In this document: piece by piece, positions 31,613 to 39,771 of the stretch
How the letters are laid out: each line of letters starts with the position of its first letter
Numbering within the stretch: the stretch's first letter is position 1
Origin: Amycolatopsis palatopharyngis
Lineage (GTDB): Bacteria; Actinomycetota; Actinomycetes; Mycobacteriales; Pseudonocardiaceae
Assembly (NCBI RefSeq): GCF_003385185.1
Contig: NZ_PQHZ01000041.1
Span: 1-59,779 of the forward strand
Direction: 5' to 3'
DNA length: 59,779 nucleotides
Notes under the pieces: model-generated
Databases searched by the model: none
Told to the model about the DNA's origin: nothing
The model's input: the letters and a program-made list of their open reading frames with translations, nothing else
Program-made: the position numbers and the translations under genes

Positions 31613-33931
31613 ATGGGCAAACACAGATGGTGGGTTCCCGTGATCACCGCAACGGTGCTCACGGCGACCCTGGTGACACCACCGGTAACGGCCGTCGCCG
31701 CCGCACCGGGCGACCAGCAGATCACCGACCCGATTCCGGAAGAACCGATCCAGTCCCGGCTCGGCCTGGTACTCGAGGAGTACGCGCAGCTTCCCGAGTC
31801 CGAGCCGACACCGCCACCGACAGACCAACGGCTGATGCGGCACAACCGGATCAACTACATCGGCGAGGTTCCAGACGAGTCGGGCCGGATGTACATACCC
31901 GATCTCAACGGTCCCCTTTACCTGCTCGAGGACGGGCAACAGCACCTCTACCTGGACATCAAGGAACGCTTCGAGGATTTCTTCTCCGGGCGCGGTCTCG
32001 GTAGTGGCTTCGGCTTCGCCACCTTCCACCCGGAGTTCGAGAGCAACGGCAAGCTCTACACGGTGCACACCGAGAACCGTGACGCGATCGCGGAGAAGGA
32101 ACCGACCTACCCGAACCAGCCGAACGCGTTCGTGCAGAGTGTCGTCACCGAGTGGACCGCGGACGATCCGTCCGCCGACGTGTTCACCGGTTCACGGCGT
32201 GAGCTCTTCCGATTCGGTTTCACCACACAGATCCACGCGATCCAGCAGATCGACTTCAACACCACCGCACGGCCTGGTGACGCCGACTACGGTCTGCTGT
32301 ACCTCGCCGTCGGGGACGGCGGCATCGGCGTCAACACCGATGTGCCGCAGGACATGAGCACCCCTGCGGGCAAGATCCTGCGCATCGACCCCGCGGGTAC
32401 GGATGGGCCAAACGGTCAGTACGGCATTCCCGGATCCAACCCGTTCATCGGGCAGGACGGCGTGCTGGGCGAGATCTATGCGGTCGGCATGCGCGACCCG
32501 CACCGGTTCAGCTGGGACCGAGGCGGAGACAACGCGATGTATCTCGGCCACATCGGCCAGCACGCGATCGAGGCGGTGTACGAGGTCCGCGCCGGTGACA
32601 ACTTCGGCTGGAGCGAGCGGGAGGGCCGCTTCACGTTCGACCCGCGCAACCAGTGCTACCTGTACCCGCTACCCGAGGACGACGACAAGTACGGCTACAC
32701 CTACCCGGTCGCGGCCTACGACCACGACCCGCCGCCGAACTGGTCGTGCAACTCCGACAGCGGCCATGCGATCTCCGGTGGCCAGGTGTACCGGGGCACG
32801 GATCTGCCGCTGTTGCGGGGAAAGTACATCTTCGGTGATCTGGTCGATGGCAGCGTCTTCTACACCGACGTGCACAAGATGAAGCGGGGCAAGGAGCGCG
32901 CGCCGCTGCACGAACTGCAACTGTTCGACACCAGCGGCAAGCAGTTGCGGATGAGCGACTTCGTCGGTGACGGCCGGGTGGACCTGCGGTTCGGCATGGA
33001 CGCCAAGGGCGATCTGTATTTGCTCGCGAAGGCGAACGGCAAGGTATGGAAGGTCACCGGCACCAAATGGGCGTCGAAGTCGGAGGTGACGAACCAGGTC
33101 GAGCGGAACCTGGTCGCGTACTACGACTTCGAGCACCCGTTCGCGGCCAACGACTCAAGGGAACTCGACCAGGGATCGTCGAGGACGCTGCTGAACCTCG
33201 TCAACGGCGGCGAGGACATGCGAATCGACGACGGCGCCTTTCCCGGTAGCAACAACGCCGTGCAGTTGCGCCAGGTCAGTCCGGGGCAGAACTCCAACGA
33301 CGACTGGAAGGCGGGTGTCTGGGACGGCGACTCCGACGGCGTGGAGTCACTCGAGGCGTTCAACGGCGCGAAGGGCGCGACGGTGATGGGCTGGTTCAAG
33401 ATGACCGGCGAGAACCCGAGCCCCAACTCGAACACGGCGAACCCCGACGATCGGTACAACGCCGTCGGCCTCGCCGGGGTCCTCAGCGGGGACTCCGACG
33501 GGCACGGGGTACGGGCGCTGCTGGAACTGATCAATGTGGATGGTGAGCTGCGCCTGGTGGCCCTTGGCCGCAGGATCGACGGTGGGAGTTCCCAGACTTT
33601 CGCCGCACAACAGGACTGGCGCGAGCTGCTTCCGCGGAACGAGTGGGTGCACCTGGCCGCGACCTTCGACTACACCACCGGTGAAATGGCGCTCTACCGC
33701 AACGGTGCGGCGCTTCCCGGGTTCTACACGAACACCGGTGACCCCTGGCAGGTGGACGGGTCGGGCACCACCGCGAGTAACCCGCGCGGAATCAAGATCG
33801 GTGGCAGTTTCCCACAGGACACCAGGGAGGCGAATCCCTGCGACTGCCGCATGGACTCCCTGATGTTCCTCGACACGTCGGCGGACGCCGACACGATCGG
33901 GCAGCAGTACCGGCGCTTCTTCCAGCGCTGA
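31613..33931 (+). CDS. Secreted PQQ-type sugar dehydrogenase with C-terminal LamG domain
   Basis: A 772-residue exported protein. Signal peptide: WWVPVITATVLTATLVTPPV with cleavage near AVAAAPGD. Residues about 60-500 form a six-bladed propeller of the glucose/sorbosone dehydrogenase family: GLGSGFGFATFHPEFESNGK, LLYLAVGDGGIG, GKILRIDP, EIYAVGMRDPHRFSWDRGGD, YLGHIGQHAIEAVYEVRAGD and HAISGGQVYRGTDLPLLRGK. Residues about 520-770 form a LamG/concanavalin lectin-type domain (ATVMGWFKM, EWVHLAATFDYTTGEMALYR). It would oxidise a sugar at the cell surface while binding a glycan. ATG 31613 has GGAG 7 nt upstream and places the signal peptide correctly. Confidence 0.85.
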   Translation: MGKHRWWVPVITATVLTATLVTPPVTAVAAAPGDQQITDPIPEEPIQSRLGLVLEEYAQLPESEPTPPPTDQRLMRHNRINYIGEVPDESGRMYIPDLNGPLYLLEDGQQHLYLDIKERFEDFFSGRGLGSGFGFATFHPEFESNGKLYTVHTENRDAIAEKEPTYPNQPNAFVQSVVTEWTADDPSADVFTGSRRELFRFGFTTQIHAIQQIDFNTTARPGDADYGLLYLAVGDGGIGVNTDVPQDMSTPAGKILRIDPAGTDGPNGQYGIPGSNPFIGQDGVLGEIYAVGMRDPHRFSWDRGGDNAMYLGHIGQHAIEAVYEVRAGDNFGWSEREGRFTFDPRNQCYLYPLPEDDDKYGYTYPVAAYDHDPPPNWSCNSDSGHAISGGQVYRGTDLPLLRGKYIFGDLVDGSVFYTDVHKMKRGKERAPLHELQLFDTSGKQLRMSDFVGDGRVDLRFGMDAKGDLYLLAKANGKVWKVTGTKWASKSEVTNQVERNLVAYYDFEHPFAANDSRELDQGSSRTLLNLVNGGEDMRIDDGAFPGSNNAVQLRQVSPGQNSNDDWKAGVWDGDSDGVESLEAFNGAKGATVMGWFKMTGENPSPNSNTANPDDRYNAVGLAGVLSGDSDGHGVRALLELINVDGELRLVALGRRIDGGSSQTFAAQQDWRELLPRNEWVHLAATFDYTTGEMALYRNGAALPGFYTNTGDPWQVDGSGTTASNPRGIKIGGSFPQDTREANPCDCRMDSLMFLDTSADADTIGQQYRRFFQR

Positions 33932-33949
33932 CACCGGCGAGCGGCACAA

Positions 33950-33981
33950 GAGGGCCCGGCCACCACCCCGGCCGGGCCCTC
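33950..33981 (+). terminator. Strong hairpin terminator at the end of the sugar operon
   Basis: GAGGGCCCGGCC (33950-33961) pairs perfectly with GGCCGGGCCCTC (33970-33981) over an 8-nt loop, 18 nt after the dehydrogenase stop. Confidence 0.85.
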
Positions 33982-33987
33982 CCCGCA

Positions 33988-34091
33988 CCCGACTTCGCAG
34001 TTCCCGGGCCCGACTTTGCAGTTCCCGGGCCCGACTTTGCAGATCCGGGGGCCGACTTTGCAGATCCGGGGGCCGAGTTGGCAGTTCCCGG
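33988..34091. repeat. Five tandem about 21-nt palindromic repeats
   Basis: Units at 33988-34008, 34009-34029, 34030-34051, 34052-34072 and 34073-34091 share the form CCCGACTTTGCAGWTCCSGGG. Units have complementary ends and follow each other without spacers. The same family, inverted, is at 10199-10238. Both arrays lie between convergent genes. Confidence 0.85.
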
Positions 34092-34201
34092 TCGCTTATC
34101 CGGCCGGCCGGACGTGCCCGCCCATCGGCGGATCACCCGCGAACCACTGCCACGCAACGCGACGGGAAAGTCCTGCGCCGGAGCACCCCGAACCGAACGC
34201 G

Positions 34202-35860
34202 CTAGCGGATCCCGAAGCGCCGCCCCGCCCGCAGCAGCTCCGCGACCGTGGCGAACTTGACCCTTGGCCTGCCGATACCGGATTCCTCGCCACGCCTGCG
34301 CTCGGCGCGGTCGATCGCCAGCATCTCCCGCCTCCCGATGGCGTCAGGCCGGCGACTGTTGATCAGCCTGGCGAAATCCCGCGAGGAGCCGGTCGGTTCC
34401 CGCAGACGTCCGGCGACAGCGTCGTCGAACACACTGTCGACGGTCTCGGCCGAGCAGGTTCGGTTGGCGCCGATCCCGCCGGAAGGTCCGCGCTTGACCC
34501 AGCCGACCACGTAGGTTCCCGCGTGCTGCTCGTCTGTTGCCGCGCTCAGCACCCGGCCCGCCTTGTGCGGCACCGTCGCGGTGGCCTCGTCGTAGGGCAG
34601 ATCCGGGACAGGGGCGCTGCGGTAGCCGACGGACCGGATGACGAGACCCGCCGGAATGGCCTCGGCCTGGCGTTCCTCGCCGTCATCCAGGTTCCCGGCG
34701 ACCAGGAGGGACTCCACCCGATCGGTGCCGTCCAACTCGGCCGGCGAGGAGCGGAACCGGAACACGATGCGCCTGCCCTCGGGCGAAGGACGGGTCCAGT
34801 CCACCTTCTCGGCGGGTAGCTCGGCGAGCAGGGCCGCCTTGGAGCCAGGAGCAGCCGTCGCGAGGGCGTCCCGCACGGCGTCGACGTGGTCATCGACCAC
34901 CACGTCGACGCCGCGCAGATCCCGGAGCGCGAGGAACTCGGGCCGGGTGAACGCGGCATGCTCGGGCCCCCTGCGCCCGAGCACCACCACCTCCCGCACC
35001 CTGCTCCGGCGCAGCGCGTCCAACGCGTGATCAGCGATGTCGGTCGCCGCGAGTTCTTCCGGGTCGGAGACAAGGATGCGCGCCACATCGAGGGCCACGT
35101 TTCCGTTGCCCACCACCACGACTCGCTCGGCGGACAGGTCGATGGCATCGGCGGCAACATCGGGATGGGAGTTGTACCAGCCGACGAACTCCGTCGCCGA
35201 AATGCTGCCTGCCATGTCCTCACCGGGGATACCCAGCGACCTGTCGTTCGCCGCACCGACCGCGTAGATGACGGCGTGGTGGTGTGCTGCGATCTCCTCG
35301 TGCCGAATGTCGGAACCCACGTCGACGTTCAGGTGCAGGGTCAGCCGGGGATGGCGGTACAGGGCGGAAAAACTGTCCCCGACCTTCTTCGTCGAGGGAT
35401 GGTCCGGCGCCACGCCGTAGCGGACGAGACCGCCGGGCACCGGCATCCGGTCGATCATCGTCACCTCGGCCCCCGTGGTCCGCAGCAGGGACTGTGCGGC
35501 GTAGGACGCGGCCGGGCCGGTACCGACGATCGCGATGCGCAGTGCCGTGACCTGGGACGGAAGTGAACGAGGGAACCGCGGTTCACCCCACGTGTTGTCC
35601 GTGTCATGGGTCTCGTAGTACTGCCGGTTGAGTTCGGCGTAGACACTGTCGGGACCCATCAGCCGGTCCACCGGGAAGATCGCGTCGACCGGGCAGGCGT
35701 CGGCACACGCACCGCAGTCGATACAAGTCTGGGGATCGACGTACAGCATTTCCGTCGTGCCGAAATCCGGCTCGTCCGGCGTGGGGTGGATGCAGTTGAC
35801 CGGGCACACCGACACGCACGACGCGTCATTGCAACAGGTCTGGGTAATCGCGAAGGCCAT
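34202..35860 (-). CDS. Ferredoxin/ferredoxin-NADP reductase fusion (FprB-like)
   Basis: A 552-residue redox protein. Residues 1-70 form a 7Fe/8Fe ferredoxin with NDASCVSVCPVNCIHP and CIDCGACADACPVDAIFP Cys clusters. Residues about 105-552 form an adrenodoxin-reductase-type FNR: IAIVGTGPAASYAAQSLL (FAD), GLVRYGVAPDHPSTK near 145, VVVVGNGNVALDVARIL (NADPH) near 245, and VVGWVKRGPSGGIGANRTCS near 465. It moves electrons from NADPH to its own ferredoxin and onward to oxygenases. It is 24 nt downstream of the AurF-like oxygenase gene, so this enzyme is the likely electron recipient. Confidence 0.93.
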   Translation of the reverse strand: MAFAITQTCCNDASCVSVCPVNCIHPTPDEPDFGTTEMLYVDPQTCIDCGACADACPVDAIFPVDRLMGPDSVYAELNRQYYETHDTDNTWGEPRFPRSLPSQVTALRIAIVGTGPAASYAAQSLLRTTGAEVTMIDRMPVPGGLVRYGVAPDHPSTKKVGDSFSALYRHPRLTLHLNVDVGSDIRHEEIAAHHHAVIYAVGAANDRSLGIPGEDMAGSISATEFVGWYNSHPDVAADAIDLSAERVVVVGNGNVALDVARILVSDPEELAATDIADHALDALRRSRVREVVVLGRRGPEHAAFTRPEFLALRDLRGVDVVVDDHVDAVRDALATAAPGSKAALLAELPAEKVDWTRPSPEGRRIVFRFRSSPAELDGTDRVESLLVAGNLDDGEERQAEAIPAGLVIRSVGYRSAPVPDLPYDEATATVPHKAGRVLSAATDEQHAGTYVVGWVKRGPSGGIGANRTCSAETVDSVFDDAVAGRLREPTGSSRDFARLINSRRPDAIGRREMLAIDRAERRRGEESGIGRPRVKFATVAELLRAGRRFGIR

Positions 35861-35884
35861 GTTCGGTGTCGTTCCTCGTCCTGC

Positions 35885-36793
35885 TCAGAGCATGTCGATG
35901 CTCTTGTAGATGGCGATCGCCGGTTTCGTCAGCAGCCCGGACTGGGCCAGGAAATCCATCAGGTGCGCACAACTGGAACGCACCATCGACTTGTGGTGTT
36001 CGTTGCGCCGCACCTCGGCAAGCGCCCGCTCGGTGTCCAGCCCCGCCGCGGCGTAGACCCCTTTGTTCACCAGATTCTTGATGATGAAGTACGCACCAGC
36101 CGCCACCGCGACGCTGCTGCTGTACCGGCGAGCGGCGCTGACTCCCTCCATCCGCTCGCGAACCTCCTGGCGCGCGAACTTCATGTGGCGTGACTCCTCG
36201 ACGACGTGGATCTTGCTGGTCGTCCGCACGACCGGTAGTACGTTCTCCCCGCGCATCCAGTCCCGCTGCATGACGTCGAGAACCTCTTCGGCGACCAGGA
36301 TTCCCCCGTAGGCGACCTCGGCCGAGGCGACCGTTTTGAAGATCCGGCCGAGCTCGATCGTCCCGCGACCGGGGAAGTACGCGGGAACACCCATTTTCTC
36401 GCACGCCCGCGCGAACATGATCGAGTGCCTGCACTCGTCGGCGATCTCGGTCAGCGCGAACTGGAACTCGGGGTTACCTGGATTCTTGACGTACTGGTCC
36501 CGAAGCACCATCTGCTGCAGGATCATCTCGAACCAGATCCCCGTGCTCATGATCGAGCACACCTCGTGCCGGGTGAGGGTGACCCGTTGTTCCTCGGTCA
36601 TCTCGTCCCACAACGGCGTTCCGTAGAGGGTGCTCCACTCCGGGTTGAGCCCGTACAGGTCCGCCGGCAGTGGCGACTCCCAGTCGACCTCGGTCGCGGG
36701 GTCGTAGGACAACATCGCGGCCGAGTCCAGCAGACGCCGTGAGACGTCCTCGTCCGAGCTCGTGTGCTGGTACTGCGCTGCGGAACTGGTCAT
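35885..36793 (-). CDS. AurF-like diiron oxygenase
   Basis: A 302-residue four-helix-bundle diiron protein. Ligand motifs are LTRHEVCSIMSTG near residue 92, TEIADECRHSIMFARACEKM near 132 (the E-x-x-H type pair), ILVAEEVLDVMQRDWMRG near 180 and KIHVVEESRHMKFARQEV near 214. The extra His ligand layout and length match the p-aminobenzoate N-oxygenase AurF family, which oxidises amines, though family members also act on other small molecules. It is transcribed with the ferredoxin/reductase fusion and divergent from a TetR gene. The true substrate is not evident; a role in amine oxidation or detoxification is inferred. Confidence 0.88.
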   Translation of the reverse strand: MTSSAAQYQHTSSDEDVSRRLLDSAAMLSYDPATEVDWESPLPADLYGLNPEWSTLYGTPLWDEMTEEQRVTLTRHEVCSIMSTGIWFEMILQQMVLRDQYVKNPGNPEFQFALTEIADECRHSIMFARACEKMGVPAYFPGRGTIELGRIFKTVASAEVAYGGILVAEEVLDVMQRDWMRGENVLPVVRTTSKIHVVEESRHMKFARQEVRERMEGVSAARRYSSSVAVAAGAYFIIKNLVNKGVYAAAGLDTERALAEVRRNEHHKSMVRSSCAHLMDFLAQSGLLTKPAIAIYKSIDML

Positions 36794-36835
36794 AGCGGTG
36801 AAACCTCCCGTGCGGCGCGGATAGCCGGTTGTACG

Positions 36836-36852
36836 TGCTACTCGAAGTAACA
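36836..36852. promoter_or_regulatory. Imperfect palindrome in the AurF/TetR divergent region, candidate operator
   Basis: TGCTACTCGAAGTAACA: TGnTACT and AGTAnCA arms around CGA, about 45 nt upstream of the oxygenase start. A plausible site for the divergent TetR protein. Confidence 0.45.
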
Positions 36853-36986
36853 GCTACACGAATGTATCACACAGAGAGCGCCAACTGTGGGCACGGCCAC
36901 AGGTGGGTTCGAACATCGAAGCCGGACGGGCCCCGAGGCGGCCTCGGCTCCGCACGGTGCGAGGACGTGAAGGCCGCGGACGGCCG

Positions 36987-36992
36987 TAGGGT
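36987..36992 (+). promoter_or_regulatory. Leaderless -10 element (TAGGGT) of the TetR gene
   Basis: TAGGGT, 6 nt, then GTG 36999; no ribosome site is present. Confidence 0.5.
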
Positions 36993-36998
36993 GGTGCG

Positions 36999-37700
36999 GT
37001 GCCCGACCGCAGCTCGACAGCCAAACTTCCGGACCGGCGCGCCTCCCGCTGGAGCGGCCAGCGCGACAAACGAAGGGCCGAGTTCGTGGAGGCGGCCATC
37101 GCGGCGATCGAAGCGCACGGTCCGGCCGTGTCCACCGGACAGGTGGCGCAGCACGCCGGCGTGGCGCGTCCCCAGCTCTACCGGCACTTCCAGGACGCGG
37201 ACGACCTTCACCGGGCGGTCGGACGCAGGGCCGGGGAACTGCTCATCGCGGAAATGGCGCCACTGCTCACCCACCCCGGCGGCTCACCGGCACACATGAT
37301 CGACCAGGCGGTTCGCACACTCGTGCGGTGGCTGGCCGAGCACGCCAACCTCTACCAGTACCTCACGCAGCGAGCCGGCGGCGGGCCGGCGGGCCAGCGC
37401 GGCGTCGTCGCCGACATCAAGACCACACTGGGCACCCAGCTGAGCGCACTACTCGGCGGCTATCTCGCCGTATTCGACCTCAGCCCCCGAATCGCGGATC
37501 CCATCGCGTTCGGCTTGGTGGGATTCGTGGAGTCGGCAACGGACCGGTGGCTGAGCGAGCCAGGGTCACTGAGCCAGGAGGATCTGGCCGACTACCTGGC
37601 CAACTGGATCTGGGGAACCCTCGACCACGTATTTCGCTCCGCGGGCGTCGTTGTCGACCCCGACGAGCCACTTCCTCCGCCTCCCGGCCTGCCGGAGTAG
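36999..37700 (+). CDS. TetR/AcrR family transcriptional regulator
   Basis: A 233-residue regulator with a long basic N-terminal extension (about 25 residues, PDRRASRWSGQRDKRRAEF), then the TetR HTH: VEAAIAAIEAHGPAVSTGQV and AQHAGVARPQLYRHFQDADD. The ligand domain is helix-rich with WLAEHANLYQYLTQRAGG near 110. It is divergent from the AurF-like/ferredoxin-reductase operon, its most likely target. GTG 36999 is supported by the leaderless -10 element. A compact hairpin at 37735-37752 follows the stop. Confidence 0.9.
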   Translation: MPDRSSTAKLPDRRASRWSGQRDKRRAEFVEAAIAAIEAHGPAVSTGQVAQHAGVARPQLYRHFQDADDLHRAVGRRAGELLIAEMAPLLTHPGGSPAHMIDQAVRTLVRWLAEHANLYQYLTQRAGGGPAGQRGVVADIKTTLGTQLSALLGGYLAVFDLSPRIADPIAFGLVGFVESATDRWLSEPGSLSQEDLADYLANWIWGTLDHVFRSAGVVVDPDEPLPPPPGLPE

Positions 37701-37734
37701 TCACAATCGCCGGAACGACGCACTCTCGGAAATT

Positions 37735-37752
37735 CGGGCCGGCTTCGGCCCG
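37735..37752 (+). terminator. Hairpin after the TetR gene
   Basis: CGGGCCG (37735-37741) pairs with CGGCCCG (37746-37752) across GCTT. The remaining gap to 37939 is less GC-rich than the surroundings and holds the promoter region of the next cluster; a possible -10 is TAATGA near 37860. Confidence 0.6.
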
Positions 37753-37939
37753 ATCGATCGAGAATAGCGCCGGTTCACCCAAAAGTATCAACGGCTACCG
37801 AACTCTCTGCGACAATCCCAGGTCGGCATCCGGTGTCACGGGTCACAACTGCACACGCATAATGAAAACTCGTCTCCGAATGTGCTAAACCCTCTACAGC
37901 CCTGGCACCTGTGAGCCTGGACCTGCGGAGAGGACTCGC

Positions 37940-38809
37940 ATGAGCGCGGTGGAGATCCGGTCGGCCGAAGACGTCGTCGACACGACTCGCTATCCACTGT
38001 CCCACCCGGGAAGCGCCGGCTTGCGGGAGGTGGTGGCGCAGGTTCGCGGTGACCTTCGAGAGTACGGGTGCAGTGTGCTCCCCGACTTCGTGCGCCCGGC
38101 TCTGCGGGACCGGCTGCGGCAGGAATGCGCCGGAGTGGCGCCGCAGGCGTACTACGAAGTCGAAGTGGTGAACGCCTACAATATCTCGACCGATTCCCGA
38201 TTACCGGATGGACATCCGGGGCGTACCACGATGGAACGTGGTAACGCATTCGTGGCCCGGGATCAGATTCCCGGCGAACTGATCATTCACCAGCTTTATA
38301 CGAGCCAACTGTTCCAGCAGTTCGTTGCCGAATGCTTTGGACTTCCCCGGTTGTACGAATTGGCGGATCCGCTGTCCGCCCTTTGTCTCAATGTCGTGAC
38401 GCCCGGAATGGGACACCCGTGGCATTTCGATACCAATGAGTTCACGGTCAGCATGCTGACCCAGGAACCACAGCACGGCGGGGTCTTCGAGTACTGCCCG
38501 AACATCAGGTCCGCGAACGCGGAGAACTTCGACGACGTCCGCGGCGTCCTGGCGGGTGGCCGCGCGGACCTGATCCGGCAGCTCGCGTTACGACCGGGCG
38601 ACCTTCAACTGTTCACCGGCCGCTACTCACTGCACCGAGTCAGCCCCGTGCGCGGGGACGTCGAACGCCACTCCGCGATCTTCGCCTACAGCGAGCACCC
38701 CGGAGTCATCGGCAGCGTGTCGCGAACGAAGCAACTCTTCGGCCGCGTACTGCCCGAGCACCTCGCCGCCCAGGGCAGGGCGATGCGTGGGGACGAACTG
38801 CTCGACTGA
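37940..38809 (+). CDS. Fe(II)/2-oxoglutarate oxygenase, BesD/ArpA-like
   Basis: A 289-residue non-heme iron oxygenase. The iron-binding facial triad is readable: HPWHFDTNEFTVSMLTQEP near residue 156 gives HxD (His-Phe-Asp), and LFTGRYSLHRVSPVRGD near 230 gives the distal His with a following Arg. HGGVFEYCPNIRS between them is typical of the family that includes the amino acid chlorinase BesD; halogenases in it have Gly in place of the Asp, so this enzyme should hydroxylate or desaturate. It starts a three-gene cluster. Codon usage in its first half is less GC-rich than nearby genes, a hint of acquisition. Confidence 0.85.
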   Translation: MSAVEIRSAEDVVDTTRYPLSHPGSAGLREVVAQVRGDLREYGCSVLPDFVRPALRDRLRQECAGVAPQAYYEVEVVNAYNISTDSRLPDGHPGRTTMERGNAFVARDQIPGELIIHQLYTSQLFQQFVAECFGLPRLYELADPLSALCLNVVTPGMGHPWHFDTNEFTVSMLTQEPQHGGVFEYCPNIRSANAENFDDVRGVLAGGRADLIRQLALRPGDLQLFTGRYSLHRVSPVRGDVERHSAIFAYSEHPGVIGSVSRTKQLFGRVLPEHLAAQGRAMRGDELLD

Positions 38810-38866
38810 TCCCCGCTGCGCCCGCCCGTCCCCTTCGGAGCAGACCACCAGAGGAGAACACCGTTC

Positions 38867-39721
38867 GTGCAAGCCGATCCCAGCGGGAAAGTCCTGCTCG
38901 ACCACATCTACCTGCAACCCGATCCGCGGGCGTACTTCCGTACGTTGCGCGACTTCGAGTACCGGATTCCCCAGCTGGCCAAGCCGTACTTCACGGACCT
39001 CATCGAGGAGTACCGGCGCACGCAGGGGGTCACGGACGTCACCGTGCTCGACATCGGCTGCTCCTACGGGATCAACTCGGCCCTTGTCGCGCACGGCGCG
39101 ACGATGGACGAGCTGTACGAACGCTATGGCGCCGAGGAGTTGTCCGGCCATCCCCGTAGCGCTCTGCTGGCTCGCGACCGGGACTGGCTCGAATCACGAA
39201 GCACGCCGTACGAGCGCGATATCCGGTTCGTGGGACTCGACAGCTCCGGCCCAGCACTCACCTACGCGGTCGAGGCCGGACTCCTCGACGATGCGCTGCA
39301 CGCCGACTTCGAGAACGACGAACCGACCGAAAGGCAGCGCGAGCAGCTGACCGGTGCCGATCTGGTCATCTCGACCGGCTGCCTCGGCTACGTCACCGAG
39401 AAGACCATCACGCGGGTGCTGGCCGCATGCGACGGACGCAGGCCCTGGATGGCCCATTTCGTGCTGCGAATGTTCCCCTTCGACACGATCTCCGGACACC
39501 TCGCCGAACTCGGGTATGACACCGTCCGCGCCGATCGTGTCTTTCCGCAACGCCGGTTCGCCTCCGCAGGCGAGCAGACCCGGGTGCTGGAGACGTTGAC
39601 CGAGCAGGGAATCGACACGCAGGGCCTTGAGGCGGACGGGTGGTTCTACGCGCAGCTGTTCGTCTCGAGGCCACGCGACCGGCCCCGAAGCCAGCCCCCA
39701 TCAGCACATCCGACACCGTGA
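38867..39721 (+). CDS. Class I SAM-dependent methyltransferase
   Basis: A 284-residue methyltransferase. Motif I VTVLDIGCSYGINSALVAHG begins near residue 58; an unusually long insertion (about 40 residues, with ERYGAEELSGHPRSALLARD) separates it from the acidic loop IRFVGLDSSGPALTYAVEAG, and DLVISTGCLGYVTEKTITRV near 165 follows. The acceptor is not evident. It uses GTG 38867. It ends adjacent to the acyltransferase gene (GTGA overlap if that gene starts at GTG 39718). Neighbours suggest the acceptor may be the amine or carboxyl group of an amino-acid-like compound. Confidence 0.82.
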   Translation: MQADPSGKVLLDHIYLQPDPRAYFRTLRDFEYRIPQLAKPYFTDLIEEYRRTQGVTDVTVLDIGCSYGINSALVAHGATMDELYERYGAEELSGHPRSALLARDRDWLESRSTPYERDIRFVGLDSSGPALTYAVEAGLLDDALHADFENDEPTERQREQLTGADLVISTGCLGYVTEKTITRVLAACDGRRPWMAHFVLRMFPFDTISGHLAELGYDTVRADRVFPQRRFASAGEQTRVLETLTEQGIDTQGLEADGWFYAQLFVSRPRDRPRSQPPSAHPTP

Positions 39722-39771
39722 GCACGCCAAGCGGTACGCGGTTGCAGGATTTCCCACCAACGACGTCGAGG

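Noticed and set aside
33988..34091. Possible CRISPR array
   Set aside because: The 21-nt units are contiguous with no spacers, they are too short for CRISPR repeats, and no cas genes are present.
37940..38809. Amino acid halogenase
   Set aside because: The facial triad has Asp after the first His (HFD); BesD-type halogenases have Gly there.
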